Source of the DNA: Enhydrobacter aerosaccus
GTDB lineage: Bacteria > Pseudomonadota > Alphaproteobacteria > Reyranellales > Reyranellaceae
NCBI GenBank assembly: GCA_903832005.1
Contig: CAIKZO010000070.1
Span: forward strand, 62,001-126,000
Direction of reading: 5' to 3'
Length of the DNA stretch: 64,000 nt
The position numbers and the translations under genes are program-made. This document shows positions 15,412-24,289 of the stretch, piece after piece. Every line of letters begins with the position of its first letter. The stretch's first letter is position 1. The notes beneath the pieces were generated by a model, which saw only the letters and a program-made list of their open reading frames with translations, was not told where the DNA came from and made no database searches.

Positions 15412-15738
15412 ATGGGGCCGCAACAACAAGCGGCCCCCCATATCATGTTCAGAGCCACCAGCCAGGCCAAGGCGAAGGCCCATGCGCGCTTCGCCTCGGC
15501 GCTCCATCACCTCGACGATCTGGCGCGCGAGCCCGACTGGAAGGAGGAGGAGTGCCTCTTCCATGCCCTGGGCTACATGAAGCGCGGCAACTACAAGCTG
15601 GCCGAGGCGGAGCTGCAGCAGATCGCGGCGCTGTTCGCCAAGCCCGGCGAGCGGCCGCCTCCGCCCGAGAAGCAGACCCGCGAGCGCTACACGATCGCGC
15701 TGCTGCGCCGCGGCCTGGCGCAGCTCCGCTCGGAGTAG
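15412..15738 (+). CDS. Small hypothetical protein with helical repeat character
   Basis: A 108-residue, charged, mostly helical protein. The segment LFHALGYMKRGNYKLAEAELQQIAALF looks like one TPR-type helix pair. There is no signal peptide. The start is uncertain: ATG 15412 was chosen, and ATG 15445 (MFRATSQAKAKAHARF) or ATG 15385 are alternatives. It lies between the gamma-glutamyltransferase-like gene and an LLM monooxygenase and may be a structural or unrelated small protein. Confidence 0.6.
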   Translation: MGPQQQAAPHIMFRATSQAKAKAHARFASALHHLDDLAREPDWKEEECLFHALGYMKRGNYKLAEAELQQIAALFAKPGERPPPPEKQTRERYTIALLRRGLAQLRSE

Positions 15739-15743
15739 CCCCG

Positions 15744-16823
15744 GTGGAGCATCCGCTGCGCTTCGGCATCTGGGCGCTGGTCCACGGCAATCGCGGCGCG
15801 TTGAACGACCCCGAGGAGCCGTACGACGCCTCGTGGGAGCGCAACAAGAAGCTCATGCTCGAGGCCGAGACGCTCGGCTACGACTGCGTGCTGATCGCGC
15901 AGCACACCGCCAATCCCCATCGGGAGGATCTCGACCAGCTCGAGGCCTGGACGTCGGCCGCGGCGATCGCGGCGCTGACCAGCCGCCTCGAGATCATCAC
16001 CGCCATCAAGCCGATGCTCTATCACCCGGTGGTGCTGGCCAAGATGGCGATGCAGATCGAGGCGATCAGCAACGGCCGCATGGCGCTGAACCTCGTGAAC
16101 GCCTGGAACCGCAAGGAAATCGTGAACGCCGGCATGGAGTTCCGCGAACACGACGAGCGCTACGCCTATGGCGAGGAGTGGCTCGAGATCGTCGAGCGGC
16201 TGATGCGTGGCGAGCGGGTCGACTTCAAGGGCAAGTATTTCGAGGTCACCGACTACATCCTGCATCCGGTCGGTGCGGCGCGCCCGCGGCCGCGCCTCTA
16301 TGTCGGCGGCGAGTCCGATCCGGCGCGTGACTTGAGCGCCCGGCAGGCCGACGTGTGGTTCATCAACGGCCAGCCGCTCGACGACGTGAAGGCGCTGATC
16401 GCCGACGTGCGCCGCCGGCCACGCCCACCCGGCAAGCCGCCGCTGCGCTACGGTCTTTCGGCCTTCGTGATCGCGCGCGAGACCGAGGCGGAAGCCGAGA
16501 AGGCCTACCAGCGCCTGCTCGATCTCTCGCGGCAGGACACCGACATCAAGGCCTATGTGAAAGAGAACACCGACACCAAGGTCGTGATGCGCCAGACCAT
16601 GGCCAAGTCCGAACGCGTCGGCACCAACGGCGGCACCGCGGCCGGACTTGTTGGCAGCTACGATCAGGTGGCCGAGCGGATCGCGGCTTTCCACGCCGCC
16701 GGCATCGAGACCTTGCTGACGCAATACCAGCCGTTCGAGCCGGAGATGCGCCGCTTCGCCCAGCACGTCATGCCGCGCGTGGCGGCGCTACGCCAAGGCG
16801 TTACCGCTCAAGCCGCTCAGTAA
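15744..16823 (+). CDS. LLM-class flavin-dependent monooxygenase, SsuD/SfnG-like
   Basis: A 359-residue luciferase-fold (TIM-barrel) enzyme of the FMNH2-dependent group. Typical segments are LEIITAIKPMLYHPVVLAKM, ISNGRMALNLVNAWN, YEEEWLEIVERLM-type helices and LYVGGESDPARDLS. The C-terminal GTNGGTAAGLVGSYDQVAERIA resembles alkanesulfonate and dimethylsulfone monooxygenases. The start is GTG 15744, five bases after the previous stop. Such enzymes need a separate flavin reductase, which is not in the window. It probably attacks a C-S or C-N bond of the imported compound (inference). Confidence 0.9.
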   Translation: MEHPLRFGIWALVHGNRGALNDPEEPYDASWERNKKLMLEAETLGYDCVLIAQHTANPHREDLDQLEAWTSAAAIAALTSRLEIITAIKPMLYHPVVLAKMAMQIEAISNGRMALNLVNAWNRKEIVNAGMEFREHDERYAYGEEWLEIVERLMRGERVDFKGKYFEVTDYILHPVGAARPRPRLYVGGESDPARDLSARQADVWFINGQPLDDVKALIADVRRRPRPPGKPPLRYGLSAFVIARETEAEAEKAYQRLLDLSRQDTDIKAYVKENTDTKVVMRQTMAKSERVGTNGGTAAGLVGSYDQVAERIAAFHAAGIETLLTQYQPFEPEMRRFAQHVMPRVAALRQGVTAQAAQ

Positions 16824-16824
16824 C

Positions 16825-16881
16825 CGGACCGCGGGCTTCCAGCCCGCTTCAATCTTGAGCGCGCAGGATGCGCGCGGTCCG
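16825..16881. repeat. REP-like element with two inner hairpins
   Basis: The outer arms CGGACCGCG (16825-16833) and CGCGGTCCG (16873-16881) pair perfectly. Inside are a seven-base-stem hairpin GCGGGCT-TCC-AGCCCGC (16831-16847) and GCGCGC-AGGAT-GCGCGC (16859-16875). Intergenic elements of this design, with phrases such as 'ggaccgcgggcttccagcccgc', are common in Bradyrhizobium-like genomes (from memory). It sits between convergent genes, only three bases before the DUF1028 stop, and may also serve as a terminator. Confidence 0.65.
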
Positions 16882-16883
16882 TC

Positions 16884-17543
16884 TCAGCCCGCTCCCGGCG
16901 CCGCGTCAGGATCGACGGCGCGGGTGACGTAGAGCTCGGCCGAGGGCTGATACATTTCCCAGAGGTAGCGCAGCTGCACGAGCGGCTGCGGATCGAGATC
17001 GACCCGGAGCTCGACGAACGGGAAGTTCTCCTTGTCGACGACGAGCAGTCCCGCCGACTTCACCTGCTTCCACTCGCCACCGGCCGCCTGGCCCGCCTCG
17101 ATGCCGCGCATCAGCCGTTCGGCGAGCGGCTGATCCTCGCTGCCCTCGAAGGCCGCGACCATGGCGTCGACCACATCGGTCGTGCGGATGATGTTGCCGA
17201 TCGCCACACAGTCGCGGCCGACCTTGCCGTTTTTGGTCGAGAGGATCTTGGCGCCGTGGAAGAAGGCGGCGCGGCTATCGGCGGCGATCACCGCGAGCTG
17301 GCGCCAGCCGATATTGGGTTCGTTCTTGCCGATGTCGGCCACGATAGCGTCCGGCGCCTCGCCCTTCTTGAGGCGCGCAAGGATCTTCGGGCCGAGGCGC
17401 GGATCGGTACGGTGCTGCGTCAGGACGGCGCCGACACCCGGTTCCGCCCAGACGCACCGGCTACCGACCGCCATGGACGAGGTCGTGACCACGGCGCCCA
17501 GCATGCCTGTCCGGGGACACCGCCCCGCGATCGAGAATGTCAT
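16884..17543 (-). CDS. DUF1028 family protein
   Basis: A 219-residue protein of the DUF1028 family, predicted to have an Ntn-hydrolase-like fold. The conserved N-terminus is MTFSIAGRCPRTGMLGAVVTT, and HxDP-like (QHRTDPRLGP) and VGRDCVAIGN segments follow. The activity is unknown; genes of this family often accompany peptide or amino-acid uptake systems. It is encoded opposite to the flanking monooxygenases and is divergent from the gene at 17620, with 76 bases between the starts. ATG 17543 is preceded by AAGGGGG. Confidence 0.88.
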   Translation of the reverse strand: MTFSIAGRCPRTGMLGAVVTTSSMAVGSRCVWAEPGVGAVLTQHRTDPRLGPKILARLKKGEAPDAIVADIGKNEPNIGWRQLAVIAADSRAAFFHGAKILSTKNGKVGRDCVAIGNIIRTTDVVDAMVAAFEGSEDQPLAERLMRGIEAGQAAGGEWKQVKSAGLLVVDKENFPFVELRVDLDPQPLVQLRYLWEMYQPSAELYVTRAVDPDAAPGAG

Positions 17544-17619
17544 CCGTTTCCCCCTTGCCTTGCTTATACTCTCACGGCCCCACCGGGCATGAATATTGCT
17601 GCCACCAGCGGACACCGCC

Positions 17620-18921
17620 ATGCGCAAGATGCACCTCGCTGCCTACCTCAAAACCGGCCCGACCGCGAGCTATGCGAGTGCCTGGCGCCATCCCTCCGCA
17701 CCGCTGCACGACATCTGGGAGCCCGAGCGCTACGAGCATCTCGCGCGTTGCCTGGAAGAAGCACGATTCGATGCCGGCTTCTTCGCCGATGGGCTGGGTC
17801 TTCCCGACATCTATCGCAACACCTACGCCGACTATATCGGCCGCGGTGGACAGGCGAGCCTGCTCGACCCGATGACCGTGCTGCCGCTGATGGCGCGCGT
17901 GACCCGGCACCTGGGCCTCGGCAACACGATCTCGACCACCTTCCACCAGCCCTATCACATCGCCCGCAGCCTGGGCTCGCTCGACCTCTTGAGCAAAGGC
18001 CGCGCGGCGTGGAACGTTGTGACCTCGGCCACCGACTACGAGGCGCGCAACTGCGGCATGGACGGCGTGCCGCCCAAGGAAGACCGCTACGCCCGCGCCG
18101 ACGATGTGCTCGAGGCCTGCTACAAATTGTGGGACTGCTGGGACGAGGACGCGCTGGTGCTCGACCGCAAGAGCGGCGTGTTCGCCGACGCCAGCAAGAT
18201 CCGCTACGCCGATCACATCGGGCCCTATGTGCGCACGCGCGGACCGATGTCGATCCCGCGCAGCCCGCAGGGTCGGCCGATGATCCTGCAGGCCGGCTCC
18301 TCGCCGCGCGGCCGCGAGTGCGCGGCGCGCTGGGCCGACATGATCTTCTGTACGACCGCCACCAAGGCCGACGGCATCGCCTTCCGCGAGGACATGCACA
18401 AGCGCCTGCGCGCCGCCGGCCGCGATCCGACCGAATGCGCGGTGATGCCGACACTCTCGGTCGTGATCGGCGAGACCGAGTCGATCGCCAAGGAGAAGGC
18501 CGAGTTCCTCGACAGCCTGATCGATCCCGAGCTGGTGATGGCCTCGGGTTCGCAGCTGCTGGGCGTCGACCTCAGCACCGTCGAGACGCCCGAGGAAGCC
18601 GAGCGCGCCGCCGGCAACCAGGGCATCCAGGGCTCGCGCGACCGCATGATCCAGGTAGCAAAAGCACAGGGCATCAGCTTCGCCCAGGCGGTGCGCAAGC
18701 CGCGCGGCCTGCTGGCCGGCACGCCCGAGATGATCGCCGACGTGATGGAGGACTGGTTCAAGTCCGGCGCGTGCGACGGCTTCGTGTTGCCGCCGACCGT
18801 CTTCCCCATGACTTACGAAGAGTTCGCTCGCATGGTGACGCCCGAACTGCAGCGCCGCGGCCTGCTGCGCCGGGAGTACGCCGGCAAGACCTTGCGTGAA
18901 AACCTGGCCAATCCCGGCTGA
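17620..18921 (+). CDS. LLM-class monooxygenase, NtaA/SnaA/DszA-like
   Basis: A 433-residue flavin-dependent monooxygenase of the nitrilotriacetate/dibenzothiophene-sulfone type. Motifs are FFADGLGLPDIY, GNTISTTFHQPYHIARSLGSLD, LSKGRAAWNVVTS and GGSS-like LQAGSSPRGRECAARWAD. ATG 17620 (MRKMHLAAYL) fits the family N-terminus; upstream in-frame starts are less likely. It is followed after 15 bases by a dipeptide-type ABC importer, so import and oxidation of one substrate class are likely coupled. The substrate is unknown. Confidence 0.92.
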   Translation: MRKMHLAAYLKTGPTASYASAWRHPSAPLHDIWEPERYEHLARCLEEARFDAGFFADGLGLPDIYRNTYADYIGRGGQASLLDPMTVLPLMARVTRHLGLGNTISTTFHQPYHIARSLGSLDLLSKGRAAWNVVTSATDYEARNCGMDGVPPKEDRYARADDVLEACYKLWDCWDEDALVLDRKSGVFADASKIRYADHIGPYVRTRGPMSIPRSPQGRPMILQAGSSPRGRECAARWADMIFCTTATKADGIAFREDMHKRLRAAGRDPTECAVMPTLSVVIGETESIAKEKAEFLDSLIDPELVMASGSQLLGVDLSTVETPEEAERAAGNQGIQGSRDRMIQVAKAQGISFAQAVRKPRGLLAGTPEMIADVMEDWFKSGACDGFVLPPTVFPMTYEEFARMVTPELQRRGLLRREYAGKTLRENLANPG

Positions 18922-18936
18922 CCTCGAGAGGCACAT

Positions 18937-20442
18937 ATGAAGATTTCCCGCCGGACCCTGATCGGCTCCACGCTGGCCGCAACCACCGCCGCCGCCATTA
19001 CTCCCGCGCGCGCCGCGGGCAACGTGATGCGCATCGCCATCGGCTCGTCGCTCAACAATCTCGACCCGATGATGACGACGATCGGCGACGAGTACATCTA
19101 CGACAATCTGGCGTTCAACGGCCTCACCCGCATGCGCGAGGACCTGGTCGTCGAGCCCGATCTCGCCGAGAGCTGGAGCTTCAGCGACGACATCAAGACC
19201 TGGACCTTCAAGCTCCGGAAGGGCGTGAAGTTCCACGACGGCTCGGAGATGGTGGCCGACGATGTCGTGGCCTTCTTCAAGCGCACGCTCGATCCAGCCG
19301 TCACCGCGCCGGCGCGCAGCCAGTACGACATGGTCGAGGACGTGTCGGCCGCCGATCCCTACACCGTCGTCTTCAAGCTCAACATCCCGTACGGCGGCTT
19401 CGCCGACATCCTGACCGACCGCCAGGTCAAGATCACGCCGCGCGCCGCCGCGGCCACCATGGCGACCAAGCCGATCGGCACCGGCCCGTTCAAGTTCGTG
19501 AGCTACACCGCGGGCGACCGGCTCGTGCTCACCAAGCACACCGAATATTTCGAGCCCGGCCTGCCAAAGCTCGACGGCGTGGAGTTGCGTATCATCCCGG
19601 AGATGAGCGTCAAGATCGCGGCCCTGCAGGCGGGCGACATCGACGTGGTGTGGGACCTGCCGCTCGACCAGGTGAAGACGCTCTCGACGCGCGGCGACCT
19701 CCGGGTCGACAGCGTGCCGACAGCCTCGTGGGACGCCGCGGTGATGAACAACCTGATCCCGCCCTTCAACGACCCGAAGGTGCGCCAGGCATTTCATCTC
19801 GCCGTCGACAAGAAAGACGTGGTCGAGCTCACCCTGTTCGGCCAGGGCGTCGAGACCATCAGCCCGATCCCGCCCAGCCACTCCTTCTATGCCAAGGACG
19901 CGGCGATGCCGAAGGTCAACCCGGCGGCGGCGAAGAAGCTGCTGGCCGAGGCCGGCCATCCCGACGGCATAAAGATCGCGATCATCGTGCCGGTCGGCCG
20001 GCCGGTGCGCGAGCGGCTGGGCGTCACCCTGCAGCAGCTCGCCAAGCCGGGCGGCTTCGACATCACCGTGCAACGCATGCCCTATGCCGCCTTTAGTGCC
20101 GAGGTGACGGGCAAGGCCGCGTTCTACGTCGATGGCTATTTTGCGCGGCCGACGGTCGACACCAGCACCTTCCCGTTCCTCCACACCAAGGCCAGCTGGA
20201 ACGAGCGCCTGTGGCACTATAGCGATGCCACCGTCGACAAGGCGCTCGACGAAGCGCGTAAGAGCGGCGACCAGGCGGTGCAGAAGAAGAACTACATCGA
20301 GATGCAGGAAGCGCTGGTGAAGAACCCTGCCTCGTTCTTCGCCTACGCCGTCAACTTCGCCTGTGCCTATCGCAAGTCCGTGGGCGGCGTGAAGACCCAT
20401 CCGATGCGCTGGTTCGACCTGCGCACCGCGACGGTCGGCTGA
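18937..20442 (+). CDS. ABC transporter substrate-binding protein, peptide/nickel family 5
   Basis: A 501-residue periplasmic solute-binding protein. The N-terminus KISRRTLIGSTLAATTAAA is a twin-arginine-type signal with cleavage after PARAA. The mature part has the family-5 features DPMMTTIGDEYIYDNLAFNGL, W(T)FKLRKGVKFHDG and the IGTGPFKF segment. It delivers the ligand to the permeases that follow. The ligand could be a peptide, opine or other N-containing organic molecule; the surrounding monooxygenases and hydrolases make a heteroatom-rich organic compound plausible. Confidence 0.93.
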   Translation: MKISRRTLIGSTLAATTAAAITPARAAGNVMRIAIGSSLNNLDPMMTTIGDEYIYDNLAFNGLTRMREDLVVEPDLAESWSFSDDIKTWTFKLRKGVKFHDGSEMVADDVVAFFKRTLDPAVTAPARSQYDMVEDVSAADPYTVVFKLNIPYGGFADILTDRQVKITPRAAAATMATKPIGTGPFKFVSYTAGDRLVLTKHTEYFEPGLPKLDGVELRIIPEMSVKIAALQAGDIDVVWDLPLDQVKTLSTRGDLRVDSVPTASWDAAVMNNLIPPFNDPKVRQAFHLAVDKKDVVELTLFGQGVETISPIPPSHSFYAKDAAMPKVNPAAAKKLLAEAGHPDGIKIAIIVPVGRPVRERLGVTLQQLAKPGGFDITVQRMPYAAFSAEVTGKAAFYVDGYFARPTVDTSTFPFLHTKASWNERLWHYSDATVDKALDEARKSGDQAVQKKNYIEMQEALVKNPASFFAYAVNFACAYRKSVGGVKTHPMRWFDLRTATVG

Positions 20443-20445
20443 TAA

Positions 20446-21408
20446 ATGCCGATTGCAGCGTTCGTGTTGAAACGGCTCGCCGGACTTGTCGGCGTGCTGC
20501 TCGGCATGTCGCTGCTGATCTTCGGCATCGTCCATCTGCTGCCGGGCAATGTCGCCTATGCGATCCTGGGCGAATTCGCGACGCCCGCCGCCGTCGCCCA
20601 GCTCGAGCTCAAGCTCGGTCTCAAGGACCCGCTGCCGCTGCAGTACTGGCATTGGCTGGACGGCATGCTGCACGGCGACTTCGGCCTGTCGATCGTGATG
20701 AACAAGCCGGCCGCTGCGCTGATCGTCGAGGCGCTCGGTCGCTCGGCGCTGCTGGCGGGCTTCGCCTTCCTGATCGTGGCGGCGGGCGGCATCTCGCTCG
20801 GCCTCTATGCCGCGACACACCGTGGCCAGACATCGGACCGGGTGCTGACCCTGGCGCAGTTCGGCCTGCTCGCGATCCCCGAGTTCTTCTGGGCGATCGT
20901 GTGCGTGCTGGTCTTCGCCTCGTGGCTCAACCTGCTGCCCGCGACCGGCTATGCGCCGATCAGTGAAGGCATCGGTAGCTGGGCCGCGCATCTCGTGCTG
21001 CCGGTGCTGGTGCTGTCGTTTGGGCTGGTGGCGCACGTCTCGCGGCTCACGCGGTCCTCGATGATCGAGGTGCTCGACAGCCGCTACGTGCTGGCCGCCC
21101 GCGCCCGCGGCTTCGCCGAGCGGCGCGTACTGTGGCGCCATGCGCTGCCCAACGCTCTGCTGCCCGCGATCACCGTGCTCGCCATCGACGCCGGCCTGCT
21201 GATCGGCGGGATCGTGGTGATCGAGACCGTGTTCGCCTATCCCGGCCTCGGCCGCCTGCTGGTGTTCGCCATCGAGCGCCACGACCTGCCCTTGTTACAG
21301 GTCGGCATGATGGTCGTGACCGCGATCTATGCGCTCGCCAACTTCGTAGCCGAGGTGCTCTACGCGGTGCTCAACCCGCGCATCCGGGTCGGCGGCGCCG
21401 CGGCATGA
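20446..21408 (+). CDS. ABC transporter permease, DppB type
   Basis: A 320-residue inner-membrane permease with six transmembrane segments. The family signature occurs at SMIEVLDSRYVLAARARGFAERRVLWRHALPNALLP, and the start MPIAAFVLKRLAGLVGVLLGMSLLIF is typical of DppB. It begins three bases after the binding-protein stop and overlaps the next permease by four bases. It forms the heterodimeric channel with the DppC-type protein. Confidence 0.94.
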   Translation: MPIAAFVLKRLAGLVGVLLGMSLLIFGIVHLLPGNVAYAILGEFATPAAVAQLELKLGLKDPLPLQYWHWLDGMLHGDFGLSIVMNKPAAALIVEALGRSALLAGFAFLIVAAGGISLGLYAATHRGQTSDRVLTLAQFGLLAIPEFFWAIVCVLVFASWLNLLPATGYAPISEGIGSWAAHLVLPVLVLSFGLVAHVSRLTRSSMIEVLDSRYVLAARARGFAERRVLWRHALPNALLPAITVLAIDAGLLIGGIVVIETVFAYPGLGRLLVFAIERHDLPLLQVGMMVVTAIYALANFVAEVLYAVLNPRIRVGGAAA

Positions 21409-22250
21409 GCCTCGCGACGCTCCCTCGCTTGCGCGCGCCCTCGACCCTGGTCCTGGGCGGCACGCTGTTGGCGCTCATCGTTGTGGCCGCGATCGTCGGC
21501 ATCTGGGTCACGCCTTACGATCCCACCCTCTTTGCCGTGCGTTTCCGCCTGCAGCCACCAAGCCTCGCCCATCCTTTTGGCACCGACGAATTCGGGCGCG
21601 ATGTGCTCTCGCGCATCCTGGCCGGCGCGCATCTCTCGCTCGCCACCGGCTTTGGCGCGATGGCCATCAGCCTGGGCGTCGGCGTGCCGCTCGGCCTGGT
21701 CGCCGCCTTCCATCGCGGCGCCGTGCAGGAGGTGATCATGCGCGCGGTCGATCTGCTGATCGCGCTGCCGCCGGTGCTGCTGGGCCTGCTGGTGCTGGCG
21801 GTGACGCCGCCCGGCCTGTTCAAGACCATCGCCGCCGTCGGCCTCGTCTATGTGCCGATCCTGGTGCGGCTCACGCGCGCCGTGGCGCTCGGCCTGCTGG
21901 AAGAAGACTTCGTGCAGGCCGCCCGCGCGCGCGGCGAAGGCGCCTTGCCGATCCTGTGGCACGAGATCCTGCCCAACGCCTGGCCGCCGATCATCGTCGA
22001 ATGCGGCCTGAGGGTGACCTTCGCGATCCTGCTGGGCTCGGCGCTGTCGTTCCTAGGACTGGGACCCCAGCCGCCGGCCAGCGAATGGGGCCTGATGATC
22101 GCCGAGGGCCGCGATTTCCTGACGCAAGCGCCGTGGGTCTGTCTCGCGCCCGGTCTCTCGCTCTGCGTGCTGCTGGTGTCGGTCAACCTGGTGGGCGAAG
22201 GATTGCGCGAGCGCCTCGATCCGCATCTGCAAGGGCGTGGGCATGCCTGA
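21405..22250 (+). CDS. ABC transporter permease, DppC type
   Basis: A 281-residue permease with the DppC features LAHPFGTDEFGRDVLSRILAG and the EAA loop FVQAARARGEGALPILWHEILPNAWPPI. It starts with ATG 21405 inside the preceding stop (ATGA). It pairs with the DppB-type permease in the inner membrane. Confidence 0.94.
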   Translation: MSLATLPRLRAPSTLVLGGTLLALIVVAAIVGIWVTPYDPTLFAVRFRLQPPSLAHPFGTDEFGRDVLSRILAGAHLSLATGFGAMAISLGVGVPLGLVAAFHRGAVQEVIMRAVDLLIALPPVLLGLLVLAVTPPGLFKTIAAVGLVYVPILVRLTRAVALGLLEEDFVQAARARGEGALPILWHEILPNAWPPIIVECGLRVTFAILLGSALSFLGLGPQPPASEWGLMIAEGRDFLTQAPWVCLAPGLSLCVLLVSVNLVGEGLRERLDPHLQGRGHA

Positions 22251-24270
22251 CGCCCTCACTCTTACCGACGCGGCACTGAAGATCGAGGCGCTGTCGGTCG
22301 CCTATCCGTCGCGCGGCGGCTGGCTGCAGGCACTCGACAACGTGTCGCTCGCGATCCCGCCCGGCGGTGTGCTGGGACTGGTGGGCGAATCGGGCTCGGG
22401 TAAGTCGACCGTCGTGCTGGCGCTCTTGGGCCTGCTCGGCCCCGCGGCGAAGATCACCGCGCAACGCCTGAGCTACGGCGGTCACGATCTGCTGCGCGAG
22501 GCGCCAACGCTACGGGGCCGGCGCATCGGCGTCGTCTTCCAGGACACGACAGCGGCGCTCAATCCCGCGCTCACCATCGGCAGCCAGTTGGTCGAACCGA
22601 TGCGACTTCATCTCGGCACCGAGCCACGCGCCGCGTGGCAGCGCGGCACCGATCTTTTGGCCGAACTGGGCGTGCCGCGCCCGGCGCAGGTGATGAAGAG
22701 CTACGCCCACCAGCTCTCGGGCGGCATGAAGCAACGCGTCGGCATCGCCACCGCGCTGGCCAGCGAGCCCGACCTGCTGTTGCTCGACGAGCCTACGACT
22801 GCGCTCGACGTCACGATCGAGGCGCAGATCCTGTCGCTGCTCGACGAGCTGCGGGTGCGCCGCAACCTCTCGATGCTGCTGGTCAGCCACAATCTCGGCA
22901 TCGTCGACCGTCTCTGCGATCGCGTCTCGGTGCTTTATGCTGGCCGACTGGCCGAATCGGGCACGACCCGCGACGTGCTGCACCGGCCGCGCCATCCCTA
23001 TACCAAAGGATTGTTGGCCGCCTTGCCACGCCCCGACCGTCCGCACGCCGGCCGCCTCGCCCCCATTCCCGGCGGCCTGCCCGATCTCACGCGGCCCGAT
23101 CCCGGCTGCAACTTCCGCCCGCGCTGCGCCTTCGCCGTCGATGGCTGCGAAAAGCCGCAAGCCTTGCGCGGCGAGCTGCACGAGGTGAGTTGCCACCGCG
23201 TCGACGAGATCGCGGACCAGGAATGGCCAGTCGAGCCGGCGCCGGTCGCAACAGGAAAGACCGCGCGCAAACCGCTGCCGTTACTCGAGGCCGAGGGACT
23301 GAGCGCACGGTTCGGCGGCGGTGGATGGCTCGCGCGCATGCTCGGCAAGTCGACGGGCGTGCTCGCGGTCGACCAGGTGTCGCTCTCGATCAATACCGGC
23401 GAGGTGGTCGGCCTCGTGGGTGAATCGGGCTGCGGCAAATCCACGCTCGGTCGGCTGATGCTGCGCCTGCTGCCGGCCCGCAACGGGACGCTGAATTTCG
23501 ATGGCGGCCCCGTCGAACCGGAGGCGAGCCGCGACTTCCGCCGGCGCGCGCAGGTCGTGTTCCAGAATTCCGGCACCTCGCTCAACCCGCGCCAGACCGT
23601 GGGCATGATCCTGGGCCGCGCCGTGCGCTGGTTCGATATGGCACGCGGCCCCGCGGTCGCCACCGAAGTCGACCGCCTGCTCGACCTCGTGCGCCTGCCG
23701 CGCGCCTACGCCGCGCGCTATCCGCACCAGCTCTCGGGCGGCGAGAAGCAGAGGATCGGCATTGCCCGCGCGCTGGCCTCGCGCCCGGACTTCCTCGTCT
23801 GCGACGAGGCGGTCTCCGCGCTCGACGTCAGCGTGCAGGCCGCTGTCCTCAACCTGCTGCGCGACCTGCGCGACGAGTTGGGCGTGGCCTACCTCTTCAT
23901 CAGCCACGACATCGGCGTCATCGCCCACATCGCCGACCGCATCGCCGTCATGTACCAGGGCACGATCGTCGAGGAAGGGCCCGTCGACGATGTGCTGCAC
24001 CCGCCCTATCACCCCTACACCGAACTGCTGCTCTCCTCGGTGCCGTTGATCGGCCGCGACCGTCGCGAGCCGGTTGCCCCGCCCGCGACGGGTACGCCCG
24101 CCGCATCGGAGGGATGCAAGTTCGCCGCCCGCTGCCCGCGCAAACTCGGGCCCGTCTGCGATACGCTGGCACCGCCGTTGCAGCAGGCGGGACCGGGCCA
24201 CGCCATCCGTTGTCACATCCCCCTGCCGGAGCTGGCCGCCGTGCCGCACTGGCTGGGGTCTCCTGCGTAA
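22243..24270 (+). CDS. ABC transporter ATP-binding protein, fused DppD-DppF
   Basis: A 675-residue protein with two complete ATPase domains. The first has Walker A GESGSGKST, signature LSGGMKQRVGIA and Walker B LLLLDEPTTALD. The second has GESGCGKST, LSGGEKQRIGIA and VCDEAVSALD. Each domain is followed by the oligopeptide-transporter C-terminal segment with Cys residues (CNFRPRCAFAVDGC and CKFAARCPRKLGPVC), which may bind an Fe-S cluster. It replaces separate DppD and DppF. ATG 22243 overlaps the permease end by eight bases; GTG 22237 is an alternative. Confidence 0.94.
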   Translation: MPDALTLTDAALKIEALSVAYPSRGGWLQALDNVSLAIPPGGVLGLVGESGSGKSTVVLALLGLLGPAAKITAQRLSYGGHDLLREAPTLRGRRIGVVFQDTTAALNPALTIGSQLVEPMRLHLGTEPRAAWQRGTDLLAELGVPRPAQVMKSYAHQLSGGMKQRVGIATALASEPDLLLLDEPTTALDVTIEAQILSLLDELRVRRNLSMLLVSHNLGIVDRLCDRVSVLYAGRLAESGTTRDVLHRPRHPYTKGLLAALPRPDRPHAGRLAPIPGGLPDLTRPDPGCNFRPRCAFAVDGCEKPQALRGELHEVSCHRVDEIADQEWPVEPAPVATGKTARKPLPLLEAEGLSARFGGGGWLARMLGKSTGVLAVDQVSLSINTGEVVGLVGESGCGKSTLGRLMLRLLPARNGTLNFDGGPVEPEASRDFRRRAQVVFQNSGTSLNPRQTVGMILGRAVRWFDMARGPAVATEVDRLLDLVRLPRAYAARYPHQLSGGEKQRIGIARALASRPDFLVCDEAVSALDVSVQAAVLNLLRDLRDELGVAYLFISHDIGVIAHIADRIAVMYQGTIVEEGPVDDVLHPPYHPYTELLLSSVPLIGRDRREPVAPPATGTPAASEGCKFAARCPRKLGPVCDTLAPPLQQAGPGHAIRCHIPLPELAAVPHWLGSPA

Positions 24271-24289
24271 AATTTGAGGAGCCGTTCCG

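Noticed and set aside
17572..21282. A 1236-codon open frame on the minus strand
   Set aside because: It lies antisense to the NtaA-like monooxygenase, the binding protein and the permease, which have clear motifs. Its translation is rich in His, Arg, Asp and Gly, as expected from reading GC-rich codons backwards.
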